From Endomychus coccineus (taxonomy: Eukaryota > Arthropoda > Insecta > Coleoptera > Endomychidae): a stretch of DNA of 64,000 bases. The stretch lies in the NCBI GenBank assembly GCA_958510875.1, contig OY294069.1, positions 5,704,001 through 5,768,000 on the forward strand, read 5' to 3'. This document shows positions 44,330 to 54,719 of the stretch, in pieces; within the stretch, counting starts at the first letter, position 1; each line of letters begins with the position of its first letter. The notes beneath the pieces were generated by a model, which was given only the letters and a program-made list of their open reading frames with translations, was not told the DNA's origin and did not search any database. The position numbers and the translations under genes were made by a program.

Positions 44330-44965
44330 CACTATCTCCTGCTACTCATTCAGAAGAGTTATCGCTTGACTGTAAAGATCTCGAAGATTATTCTCATCCT
44401 TTGCCTACTCGCTTGCCCTTAGGCCTAACTCATTGCCAAACAGCGCTTTGGCTGTTCGGGAGCCATCAATGCTCCTCCATGCTGAGACATGTTGATCTCT
44501 CAGATGACTCCGCAAGATCTGTATACCCCCGTTGTAACGGATACCAGCAAGGATGTCTTGAGTACCATCTAATCTGGCTCCGTCTCAGTTTGTCCGCTTT
44601 TTCATTCGCTTTCCAACCTGAGTGACCCGGAATCCAAGTCAGGTTGACCCTGTTTTCACCGGCTAGCCTGCTAAGGATCTCCTTGGTATCCCTGACAAGT
44701 CTCTAGGACACGATCGGGCTTTCAGTGGGTTGAGTGCCGTTTGACTATCCAAACAGATCCAGATGGTCTCATTTATCTTACCACAGCCGTGTTACTCCTC
44801 CACACACCTGTAGATGACAAGCATTTGAACTTGGGAGACTGTGATGAGATTCCTCATTCGCACAGGGTACTCATCAATATATTTAGGACCTCAAAAGCCT
44901 GCTCCGACTCTTGTGTTTCTTCTAGTTGGTCTAGAATTGTGTCGTATTTAGGCGTGCGGTCAATT
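44330..44965 (-). mobile_element. Non-LTR retrotransposon RNase H fragment
   Basis: On the minus strand SDSQTALNPLKA-like residues precede CPRDLSGIPRRSLAG, then VNLTWIPGHSGWKANEKAD, a near-perfect RNase H motif with the conserved His and Asn-Glu. Downstream comes IRYNGGIQILRSHLRDQH and AWRSIDGSRTAKALFGN. The last part matches the plus-strand relic at 4675-4924. The frame is partly open but truncated at both ends. Confidence 0.75.
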
Positions 44966-45329
44966 GTTAGATCTATCTAAATATCATGGTGCGTCACATC
45001 TGTAAGGATACCGAATTTATGGTATAAATATCAGTTATTAGGTTGAATAGAAACGGCCATTACGTTTTCAAAATACAATGTAAACTTGAATAAAATAACT
45101 ATTAATAATTTGTTTTTATTATTAACTTTCTTGTTGTTTCAAACCAAAACATTAACGGAGTTTTTTCTGCATTTCAATTGTGAATTTAATGTTTGGATGT
45201 GTCAGCGAAACTATAATCGTTACATTTACTTATTAAATTATTGTAAATCGAACTTTTAATGGCTATTTTATTTAACTCAATATCAGACTTAGGTTAGTCA
45301 AGGGTGTCTAGTATACCGCGTCCAGAATG
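44966..45329. other. No gene seen
   Basis: AT-rich; nothing recognised. Confidence 0.5.
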
Positions 45330-45640
45330 CCTCCTACACTTCAGGATTTTATTCCTCGGATGATTCTGAGATAAAATGTTCATAAAGCAATAGTCGAAAA
45401 ATGTCTTGCCGAATCTTCCTCCATTTCATCAGAATATCTCTGTCTTGCACCTCTGGCGTCATTAGATGGCTTATGTGCTCTAGGGGAGTGAGCAATAGAA
45501 AGTATATACTCATCCTCAAAACTGTGAGCGGATCAGGAGAGCATTTCCAGCAGATCGTTGAGATGAAGTGGAAACAAAGTTGGTACCACCACAAGTACCT
45601 GTGGAACACCAGCGTTGATAGCCATTGTATGCTGTTTCAA
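45330..45640 (-). mobile_element. Non-LTR RT fragment with a short dispersed repeat at its left edge
   Basis: The minus strand reads DEEYILSIAHSPRAHK, then NDARGARQRYSDEMEE, which aligns with FADDALHTASCSRAR...NEARGARQRKVDAIN at 31.1-31.25 kb; the FADD has become FEDE-like. At 45345 the AGGATTTTATTCCTC repeat shared with 21.15 kb adjoins. Confidence 0.55.
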
Positions 45641-45785
45641 TAAGACTACTTAGGCTATACGATTTAGGAACCTGAAGCTACTTACCAACCGATGGGGAGG
45701 AGTAGCTTCGGTTAACTGATTTGGTTTTTCTGCCGCGATTGCTGCGATGTCGTCGGAGCGGGCAGCAGCCTCGACTGGGTATCAA
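45641..45785 (+). mobile_element. 3' end of an R2-like non-LTR element
   Basis: AAGACTACTTAGGC, GGAACCTGAAGCTAC, GGAGTAGCTTCGGTTAA and GCGATTGCTGCGATGTCGTC match 51370-51500, the sequence following the R2-like endonuclease coding region. Heavily 5'-truncated copy. Confidence 0.7.
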
Positions 45786-47700
45786 TGAGAAGGAATTTAA
45801 CTCTTTTCATAAAAAGGAAACATAATACACCGAAAACCTGACCCTTTTTTAATTTTCGATTTTGGTTCAGACTAATAAAATTGAAGAATAATCTCTTATC
45901 CTCTTCTCGATGAATCAATGATTAATTACACACATTTCGTTGTAGTTTATTTAGAAAATAAACAGAAACGCGAGGAAGTTATTAAATGATTATTTGTCCA
46001 CTGACTTCATGAGGATAAGTAGATTAATCTAGAGGTACTTCCAATTATTCTAAAGACCTCACTAGGCAAATACAACAACTTCGCTGTTCTATAGTAAAAT
46101 GAGAAAACCTCGGCAGGTCTCGAATTATGTACGTAATGTTTTTATGGATGAAGAATTTTTAAATTTGGACTTTTCTTGACCAAGAGAGGTTGCCTCGTGT
46201 TTTTTCGATTGGACCCACCATTTTTGGGTAGAAACTCCTGAATATGAACATAGGATGCCGCCAAAATATTGATTTAAATATTGTTTGATATAATGGTCGG
46301 ATATCACTAAATGCTATTTGACCAACATTTTTAATATTTCTTATTCTACGTCCCCCTTATTTCTAGATGTTTCTGATATAAATATATATATTCTCGTTAA
46401 CACAATTGAAGATTCGTATACTCATTCACCATTTGGAATATCACAATTTTATCTTGAACCGTTCTGAAGACAAAATCATTATTCGGGATTCACCCTTTAG
46501 ATATTTGTATCATGAAGCAGTTTTTAATGTTATTTCCGGACATCCTAGATATTACATTGTAGCTCGTTTATTTTTTCACTACACTTACCAGCAATATGCA
46601 ATATTCCAGCAAAATTCCAGCTCGAAATCTACATCTTTACAAAAATAACATGCATCGGGGAAATCCATCACCTCGATAAAATTTACAAGTCCATTTCCAT
46701 CAACACACGAAACTCTTTAACGCAATAACACCACGAATTTCAGATATCTCCGACCGTGTATGGAAAGATTAGAAAAACACGCTAAAATTACGAATAATTT
46801 CAAAAAGCGATGTTTGTAATCAGAAAAACAGAAACATCTGACTACGCTATGCGGTTTCTCGACTCGTACGATCGAGACATAAAACGCACAGGACGTTCGT
46901 ACCTGGTGCTAACATAAAGTGTAAGGATATTCAAATGAAAACCTCGAACGTCCGACCTTTCGCTCTATCCTCATCTAGGATACGGATCTAGGATGTTCTA
47001 CTGCAAATAGAGAAAACGCTCTATGGGTTAGAGAGCGCGGTGCGATGGCGTGTTTTGGACGATACAACTTTCTTATCAAAGCGTTATTCAGCGGAAAATT
47101 ATTGCGGACTACTCAACCCTGTGTTGATTGTGAGATTGTATCTGAATTTATTTTTAGCGTTAAATGGGTTCATTCTTCAACTCGCAAGTTATGTCGTTTT
47201 CATGGTAATATTTTGACGCAAGATGTGAAACATAGTAGCATTTATGCTAATGTCGTGTAAGGATAATTTTCAGGATATTGTAGGATTACAATGATTCCAG
47301 TAAAATATGCGATAACATAAAAAAAATACACTCGTCGTCCATGAAATTGGTGAAGTGAAATTATCGGCATAGGTTTTTCGTTTGTCGAAAGTATAGAGAA
47401 TATATTATTAAGACGGAGTAAGCGTTAGCGAACTTGAATCAGCTCATTATAGCCGCTAAATGGTAGATGCTCCAAATTTACTGGCATACAGATTCAAAAT
47501 AGTTTTCGCATAGTAGTCGAGTCAAATAGGTATTAAAACAGGCCGACTTACGAAAATCGAAAGATATGGATCGATTTTGATGAAACAAAGTGCATTCGAT
47601 TCGGGATGACGTCTAGAAAAAAGCTTACCGGTTAGTTTTTTGTGTAAATTTGTTATTATTTTTTTAAACAAAAAATTGACCAATTTCCTGGCTAATTATT
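45786..47700. other. No gene recognised
   Basis: 46400-46545 is a second copy of the short repeat at 20985-21195. A CpG-richer stretch lies at 46730-47040. A 71-codon frame at 47045-47260 matches nothing known. Confidence 0.4.
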
Positions 47701-47706
47701 GGGAAA

Positions 47707-49110
47707 ATTTAGTCAGGGGTTTTCGGGGTCGCTGATTACGATTCTGAACTCAGATTGGCCAAAAATAAATTTTGGGGAGGAATTTTTTCGGACCAAACCA
47801 TTGAGCAAACACTTATGAAATTACTTAGCACAGAAGGTGGTCCGTTCCGCAGAGGCGTAACTGAAAGCGTAGTATATAAGTGGGTTAAAGGAGTTCTACA
47901 TACAAAGGATATCATTGAAGGCATTGATGATTTTTGTGGTGTTTCCTTCGGCAAAACACATCAACATAAGGACTCGTCAAAAACCAGGTTGAAAGTTGAC
48001 GCTGATGCTACAAACAAAGTAATATCATACTTCAGAGAACACAATCCCTTTGCTGATAGTGACAAGCTTATTAGCATTTCCAGTGGTTTAGTTGGGGATA
48101 ATTCGATCAATTGCTACAACGCTTTTCAAGAAGACAGTAATGCAACGAGTGCAAAAAACATTTACTAATTTCAATGATGTGAAATTGCAGAAAAAAGATA
48201 CTGTGTTGTCATTGGCACATCTACATACCTCGATCAAAGTTCATGCCGATGTCATTCCAATCAACCCATCACTAATTTTTCAAAAATTAAGTATGATGTA
48301 AAACATGCCTGGTTTCAACTGTGAGAATTATTTTCATCATGAATTATCACCATACCCTCTTTCAATGTTTGACCAGTATGGCTTTAGAAAAAATACAAAG
48401 TCAGATTTATATAGTTTTTTCAGCGAGATTGACACAAATTTATTGACGTTAGATGATTATTGTTTTACAATTGACGGGGGTATGTTATTATACAAACTAC
48501 AATGGGAAGTTAACCAGGAATTTTCAACAATAGCTGACACATTCGGTACATTCGACGATGTTATGGTAATAACGTGTATGTTGTATTCGATGGATACGAC
48601 GCTTCAAGCACCAAAGAATGGGAAAGAAATCGGTCATCTAAATTTATTCCACTAGAGTACAAATTCGTTGGTCATTCTACATTGAGGGTTTCACAAGGTC
48701 GATTCCTGGATCATCGAGCCAATAAAAAATTATTCATAAAATTTTTGATGGAAAAATTACATGCAGCTAGGATTTTTTGTTATCAGTGATGAAGACGCAG
48801 ATAGACTCATTGTCCAGACAGCAATATTAAATGAACAATATCCTGATAAGAAAAGTGTAGTTGTAGCTGAAGTTGTGGATTTATTAATAATCCTCAATAG
48901 TTTAGCAACAAATGATTCAGAATTGTTGTTGCTTAAACCTAAAAGTTCCAATGGAAAAACGTAAAGGAAAATATTCTCCAACAAGAGGCTATTTTTGATG
49001 ACATTTAAAAAAATGATCACTTTGTCCAATTAAAGTGGCCAATCACCAGCTGGGGAGTTCGATTTTGGCGATCTGAGTTCAGAATCGTAATCAGCGATCC
49101 CAAAAACCCT
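47707..49110 (+). mobile_element. Inverted-repeat-bounded element with a nuclease-like gene
   Basis: The left end (GGGGTTTTCGGGGTCGCTG, ATTACGATTCTGAACTCAGA) recurs inverted at 49062-49110 (TCTGAGTTCAGAATCGTAAT, CAGCGATCCCAAAAACCC), about 45 bp at roughly 90% identity. Between them lies one decayed gene. Just outside the right end the GGCTATTTTTGATGA(A/C)AT block is present twice (48988 and 49126), so the right border is duplicated. Superfamily not identified. Confidence 0.65.
47755..48963 (+). pseudogene. Decayed gene of a repetitive family, PIN/5'-nuclease-like domain suspected
   Basis: Segments in three frames follow one another. NKFWGGIFSDQTIEQTLMK, GGPFRRGVTESVVYKWV and HQHKDSS (47.75-48.0 kb) come first. 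NPFADSDKLISISSGLVGDN, then DVKLQKKDTVLSLAHL and INPSLIFQKL (to 48.3 kb) follow, then YPLSMFDQYGFRKNTKS. The end has DDYCFTIDGGMLLYKLQW (48.5 kb), YVVFDGYDASSTKEWERNR (48.58 kb) and KLHAARIFCYQ, FFVISDEDADRLIV. The IDGG...L and VFDGY...STK.. E.R elements with a later DEDAD resemble the acidic core of PIN/FEN-type nucleases; this is inference. I recall similar multi-copy predicted proteins in invertebrates but cannot name the family. At least four frameshifts and stops. Confidence 0.5.
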
Positions 49111-49149
49111 CGAGTGATATTTCCTGGCTATTTTTGATGAAATTCAAAA

Positions 49150-49295
49150 AAATGGTCACTTTGTCCAACTGAACTGAAAGTTCAAGCCTCAAGCCTGCCC
49201 TGAAGATGCCACCTGTAATGGTTGGCGAAACGTCGGCATCAAGTCGAGCTATTGTGACGCGGACTCCATCCGGAAGACAAGATTTTTCAACATTC
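49150..49295 (+). mobile_element. PLE-3 terminal repeat
   Basis: Starts near GAAAGTTCAAGCCTCAAGC and ends at CCGGAAGACAAGATTTTTC. Solo end without coding part, inserted just right of the 47.7-49.1 kb element. Confidence 0.75.
49196..49237 (+). ncRNA. Hammerhead-like motif, best PLE-3 copy
   Basis: Stem I TGCC/GGCA perfect; first box CTGAAGA; stem II GCCACC paired to GG(T)TGGC with a single bulged T; second box CGAAACGTC. Stem III is AC/GT with no loop, so cleavage would need a dimeric or trans arrangement, as proposed for minimal PLE hammerheads. The motif is preserved in order in five copies, two of them directly downstream of PLE coding sequence. Confidence 0.55.
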
Positions 49296-50395
49296 ATTTC
49301 CAGTGTATTACAAACAATTGTTAAATTTTTGGGACGGTCCTCTGGGTAGGATAATTTAACTTTTTGGTGCAACGGAATTCAAGTGAAAATAAAAAACCTA
49401 CTTTACTAATTTCAAGTCGGTCGGCTTTATTGTTTCGGATATTTGGTGATGAATGTGATAGTGGGTCATCAATGAGTGGTACTTACATTATACAGAAAAT
49501 CATTGATTAAAATGAGGCAATCGATTGAATCCGAAATGCAATTATGATTCCAGGTCGAATTAGAAATGAGATTTGTACTCATTACGCATTTATTTAGTAT
49601 AAGATTACGTATTGCCCCTTATCGCAACGAAGGATATTGTTTTGTCGAAATTTAATAAGCGAATATAATCTCTCAGTGTTTTCCATCTCTCTCCCCATTA
49701 CCCTAGCAATAAAAAGAAATGCGGGAGAAGAGAGACTGGAACAATGATGTGCTTTCAAATTACTGGTAAAGTTTTAATTAAGCAACCGCATAGACTGTTA
49801 TCGGATTGAATCATTGATGTTAACGAAGCGCTGAGCAACCAAAACTTGGCGGATATGTTCTTAATGATAGTGATTGTGTGTGATAATGATGTATTGCCTG
49901 CTAGAACCTAAAATTCTTTATGTGGAAGTTTTGATAAGTCAGGTGACTTTGTTATATTTCTTCAACGGTGAGAGGTCACCTCACGTTACTTTCTGAAGCT
50001 ATGATTTTATCATGTCATTTTTATTTCAATGGGGTATATAACAGCTTCGGATTAACCTCATAAGCAGGGCCGTCATTATCCCGGGAAAGTTATAGCTACC
50101 GTAAAAAGGACACACCCCGGCTGTCGCGAATTAGAAGGACAACGATGTATATTTCGTAACGAATGTGCTAGTTGCATCAATGTAAGGTAAATATTGTGAT
50201 CGGCTTGAAAAATTTTCAGACCGCATCGGAGTGGTGACAAAAGAAACTGTATTGATTCTGGGCTTGGTAACTCCGCAGTTGTACATTTGGCCACCCCTCT
50301 CCGGCTCACGAACATCAGTTTGAACATTCACTTTAATTTGTATTTCTATTTTTCAGTTGTAATGTATTATGAAATAAGATCGATGAGCTACATAG
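49296..50395. other. No gene recognised
   Basis: AT-rich up to about 50040; 50060-50340 is more GC-rich and may already belong to the following R2-like element, but no motif could be assigned. Confidence 0.4.
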
Positions 50396-50399
50396 ACTC

Positions 50400-51510
50400 C
50401 ACAAGGACACCCGGAAAATGGTGCATATCCATGACAGTTACATCCTAGGTCATCCGTTTCCCGCATTTATCTCCCGCGTCACCGGGGAGGTAGGGGACTC
50501 TTCATTCTGGAAGGTCTGCATCGAAGTTTGGTTCTTAGTATAGCGTGTAAAGTTCGGACCCCCTCCTGTGCTTTGTCAAAAGTCACGAATGGGCCGATGT
50601 GGGGGCTTGATCGTTAAGTACACGCAAAAAGCTGCGGAAGAACTTGGTCTCGAATTTCATATCAGTCGAGAAGGCTAACCAGAGGGCAACCTCGAGTTTC
50701 AACTTTCTCGCCTGAAAGCCCAGAAAAACACTCGGCTTGTCAACCAGGCTAACCTTCGGCTACCTAATATCAGCCGGGTTTCCATCCGAGACCGAGGGAT
50801 TCACCGCAGCTTGCCAAGATGGCGTAATCAACAGCTTGGTCTATCACCGCAACGTGATGGGTGTGCAGGTTCCTGATGTCAGCTGCACTTTCTATCGGCT
50901 CTACTTTGTGTAGGCATGTCCGGCAAAAGCTACTTCGTTGTACACCCATCGCCATAATGCATCCCTACGAGTGCTGTATTATTATCATCTGAGGCACTCG
51001 TACGGAATAGGACAAAAAAATGCCATATCTACTGGAAGTATCAGTTTCCGACCATCGGGTCCATACAAGCAAATAGGCCTGATGTTGTCCTCCTCGTTGA
51101 TCAAATCAAGACTATGTATGTCATCGAATTCTCTGCTCCGGCAGAGAAGATCATAGTGTTGGAAGAGGAGGAAAAATGGTAAGTATCAAGATCTCCTATT
51201 CGAGTTTCGCACGCTAAGCCCAGGCTACAAGGTCGTATTAGTTCTGATCATCGGTCTTTCGGGCGGAATTCGGTCTTCACTGCGTTCGAACTTGAAGATG
51301 ATGCGGGCCTGTAAGAACTCGGCAGAAATCTTGATAAACCAGATGCAGAAGGCAATCATTCTGGGTTCAATGAGACTACTTAGGGCACACGATCTGGGAA
51401 CCTGATGCTACTTATCGAACGGGGGAAGGGGTAGCTTCGGTAAGCTGGATAGGTTATTCTGGCGCGATTGCTGCGATGTTGTCGGAACTCGCAGCAGCCC
51501 CAACAAGATA
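50400..51510 (+). mobile_element. R2-like non-LTR retrotransposon, 3' part
   Basis: In shifted plus-strand frames: HNASLRVLYYYHLRHSYGI at 50.95 kb, the RH..VLR..H..L...YG segment that precedes the endonuclease; then SIQANRPDV-like residues, KTMYVIEFSAPAEK and a KYQDLLFEFRTL-like helix (51.1-51.23 kb). This is the PD-(D/E)-K restriction-enzyme-like endonuclease of R2/R4-group elements, which nicks the target for reverse transcription. The 3' UTR with GGGGTAGCTTCGGTAAGC and GCGATTGCTGCGATG follows and is shared with 45.64-45.79 kb. The RT itself is not recognisable and frames are broken. Confidence 0.7.
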
Positions 51511-51559
51511 TTAATATATAGAACAAAAAGTGTATATTTATATGTATATCTGATTTTTT

Positions 51560-51740
51560 GGTCTGGGCTTGATAAGGATCTCCATTCAATAAGACTTTGT
51601 TCTAAACTCTTGAAAATAGCTTTATTAGATTGTCTTCTTTCTGGATAGCAATTGAAATATATTTCAGATGCAATATCACAATTATTGTTACTTTGAATAA
51701 AGCTTTCTAACAACATATCCTATTTCTTGTAATTTTCGTA
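51560..51740 (-). mobile_element. N-terminal HTH relic of a Tc1/mariner-type transposase
   Basis: The minus strand reads MLLESFIQSNNNCDIASEIYF, then NCYPERRQSNKAIFKSLEQSL. This has the shape of the DUF4817-type helix-turn-helix seen at the start of the 59.2 kb transposase (DMLLIYGECGQHKTHAKGLY, NRFPHR...). Cut off by the R2-like 3' end. Confidence 0.55.
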
Positions 51741-52235
51741 ACACAACTTCAATTTTTAAATTAAATGAGTTAATTGTTAGCTTGATGAAAACAAAATGGT
51801 TGATATGGAATCTACTGAGAAGCACTGTCATAGATGACACCCGGAATAAATATGAAAAAATGCAAAAGTGATATAGTAAAAATTAATTTCGCTATTAAAA
51901 ACTTACACATCCAAAGCAACCCGACATATGATATCCATTGCTAGAAAGAGAAAAGGAAAACCGTTTCAACTAAACTATAGCCAACAATGAGTCTCTTTTG
52001 GAAGATACAACTTTAGGCCATAACTCTAAATTGCACCTTCTTTTTCAAATTTTCTGGAGTCTACTATGTTATGCAGAAAAAAACGCCTCGAGAATATAGA
52101 GGATATTTTCTCCTAACTTTACAAACAACCACGATATTCACTCATGTCTAAAAGTTTAAAAATCGAACTTTAATTATAACTTGAAAACAAAAAACGAACC
52201 TAATTTTTATTACCGCCAGTGAAATTGTCTCAAAA
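51741..52235. other. No gene seen
   Basis: AT-rich; nothing recognised. Confidence 0.5.
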
Positions 52236-52344
52236 AAAAGATACGTGTGGCACTCGGGGACTGCCGCGGTAAAGCTATTGCATAGCATTTTTTCTCAACT
52301 TATGCAATTATAATTATTTATTTTTTATAATTTATGCAGTATTT

Positions 52345-52400
52345 TTTTTTCTTCGATATTTTAATTCAAGTTTTTTCTTTGATATTAATTCAAGTTCCTT
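52345..52400. repeat. Short tandem repeat near the Helentron end
   Basis: Two copies of a TTTTTTCTT(C/T)GATATT(TT)AATTCAAG unit of about 25-28 bp. Short terminal tandem repeats are common at Helentron ends. Confidence 0.6.
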
Positions 52401-52526
52401 TTGAGCGTGGTGACCGATAAGAAAACAAATTTTTTTCTTTCATTGAATAAATGAGAAGTTAATATCGTTTAAAATATTTTTATTACAATTACATGTAGGT
52501 TATTCAGGAATTTGTTATCATTGAAA

Positions 52527-53209
52527 CTATAGGTTCATGGTAACTGAATAACTGAAATAAGAGACATAAGTTTGAGACTTGATATCCTCTAAATATCTGG
52601 AAAATACCGCGGCAATGCTGGTCCCATATTTTGTTGTGGATTCTTGTGGATCATTATTCATTTTCAAATTCAATTTTTCCGAAAGAAAAGTTCTCAGCCG
52701 CTCTGATTTTTTATCAGCGAAGTTGATGTTGAAATCGCCAGCCAAGATAAGTGGAAATTAATAACCATTTGTACCAAGTATTTTCGACCCTTCTTCAGTG
52801 TACTCCAGTAAAGTGCGATGAATAAAATGCTCTACCTCGTCCAATTTTGGATTCGGAGAAATGTAAATTGCTACCATGACTATGTGTAGGCCATTTCTAA
52901 GTTTGCATAAGCACGCACAAATATCTCCAACAAATGAGTGCCTATATTAACATCGCTAACGTGTGCAATATGTATTTCAATATTCGGAGTCATAATATTA
53001 GTAACATTATTATTATTTTGGTAAATAGCTACCGCACCTTTTGGAACAGTATCTCGTTTGAATTGAACAATACAATTGAATTTAGGTATTTCAATCGGAT
53101 TATCATGCGCCATGCAAGTTTCGGTAAGAAGTAACACATTTGTTTGTCTCGTAACTGAATCTTGTAAATCGTATTTGTGACTATTTAGACTTTGGCAATT
53201 GAAAGTCAT
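52527..53209 (-). pseudogene. Helentron endonuclease domain (EEP/AP-endonuclease-like)
   Basis: This is the endonuclease part of the Helentron. NCQSL and a TET strand carry the first metal-binding Glu region, and AGDFNINF carries the conserved Asp-Asn pair. The frame shifts between 52880 and 52750, and a stop (V*TTAQS) separates it from the helicase. In the intact family the domain is part of one polyprotein. Its acquisition from a non-LTR element is an accepted idea for Helentrons. Confidence 0.75.
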
Positions 53210-53432
53210 TATTGAAATGCCATTTCTATTACTAATGAAATCTAAGACACTTTGAGCTGTCGTCTAAACACTATTTAAAGGCACTCTTTTGAATTTTTGC
53301 AACAAAGATGCTGTCGATGCAGCTTGCCTTCGATTATTATAAAACTTGAATGTAGGATTATCGTTTTTTGTCGTGATATACGATTTTCAATATTAGTCAC
53401 CCGAGAGAGCGCAACATAAACGAGTTCCTGTT

Positions 53433-53895
53433 ATTTTTCGTTACGGAATTTCTTGATTCGGTCGTCGCGCTCAAAGTCCGCGATAAAAGCTATATGCAAT
53501 ATATGCAATAGCTTAATAGAAACGGGTACTCTCAGGTCTCTGCTACGCGCGTCTAACGTATAAACTCTAACTGACGCGTAGCGAGCTCCCAGAGGCATAT
53601 GTCAAAATGATTTCGTTCGTAGCTAATTACATAGGACGTCTGGCGTTCATGCAATTATGTTTTTAGATAATTCGAACCTTCTAATTTCGATAGGCCACGT
53701 GAAAATCCCGGAGTCTAAAGCGCTAGAGTGTTATAACATTCGTATAAAATAGCGAAATTTCTCACTTTTAGAAACTTCAAATTAATTAATTAATTTGACA
53801 CATGTTAGGTGTTTAGGTCTTACATTATTTTTCGTTACGGAATTTCTTGATTCGGTCGCCGCGCTCAAAGCCCGCGATAAAAGCTATATGCAATA
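53433..53895. repeat. Unclassified 463-bp unit bounded by 73-bp direct repeats
   Basis: TTATTTTTCGTTACGGAATTTC starts at 53433 (TTATTTTTCGTTACGG) and again at 53823, each about 73 bp, ending AAAAGCTATATGCAATA, with about 95% identity. The spacer of about 320 bp contains an imperfect palindrome (TCTGCTACGCGCGTC / GACGCGTAGCGAG). The left repeat starts exactly where the Helentron helicase frame is cut. It could be a small TRIM-like insertion, a tandem duplication or a non-autonomous Helentron. Confidence 0.65.
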
Positions 53896-54719
53896 GGTCA
53901 AGAATGTTCTATGAGGCCCGAGATACCCTATACAAACAATGTACAACAGTGAAGGGTAGAGTTCTGACGTCATACTATCAGAGTCAATTCTCCAACTTTG
54001 GAACGTTTTATTATAACATTAGAAACTTGTTAGAGAAATATCGGAACAAGAACACATTCTATATCGTTATTCGTGAACCATTTACTGGATGACTAGCCTA
54101 AAATGCGATACAGTTAATGAAAACCGAATTCATCCATTAAGGGGTAGTTCTAGATTATTCGATACTGCGCGAATTGACATATAACAAATCGACCGTATAA
54201 TGATCTAGTGCGTTGTATAATGTACTCCGACAGATGCCGTACTCAAAATTTATATCCGCAGATTATTGTCATTTATCACCTGCCTCACGAAGCTATTGCC
54301 CAGTGCTCTAGGTCACCTGCAACAGACACCTGAGAGTTATAACCTACCTGTCATAATTGGAGGCATACACGGAATATCTACGGAAGGTCGTGTAATTTTC
54401 CTGCATGTCTGCGTAAGAAACGGAAATTTTATTTATAAATTACTGCCGACGGTTTACTGAATGAGCAATTGATCCATGCTCTTTTCACTGTCATTGAAGA
54501 ACATTGAAGACTGACGCACTCTAACGACTCGTATAGAATTGAATCGAATCGAAAACTATTACGGAAAGTAAAATCATATTATCAGCATTTTATTTAGAAA
54601 CATAAGTAAAAAGCGGTCTCTCTCTCTCTCACACACACATACATATCTATCCACTTTTGGGTTCAACTCGGCTTACAAGTAGGTCCAAGGAAGCTCACTG
54701 TTCGTTTCAAAATTATTAT
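53896..54719. other. No gene seen; microsatellite
   Basis: Contains a (TC)n(AC)n microsatellite at about 54616-54645. Otherwise nothing recognised. Confidence 0.5.

Larger units (their letters stand above)
52236..53430 (-). mobile_element. Helentron (Helitron group) 3' part: helicase end plus AP-type endonuclease
   Basis: Read on the minus strand: QELVYVALSRVTNIENR (53.39-53.43 kb) is the conserved C-terminal motif of Helitron helicases. A linker follows with FKFYNNRRQAASTASLL. Then MTFNCQSLNSHKYDL, LLLTETCMAHDNP and VAIYQNNN (52.9-53.2 kb) and LAGDFNINFADKKSER (52.7 kb), an exonuclease-endonuclease-phosphatase domain with the catalytic GDFN. Fusion of this domain behind the helicase is characteristic of Helentrons. 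At 52236-52305 GTGGCACTCGGGGACTGCC and AAAGCTATTGCATAGCA form a GC-rich short palindrome region likely to be the element end. Two or more frameshifts; no Rep domain in the window. Confidence 0.8.
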
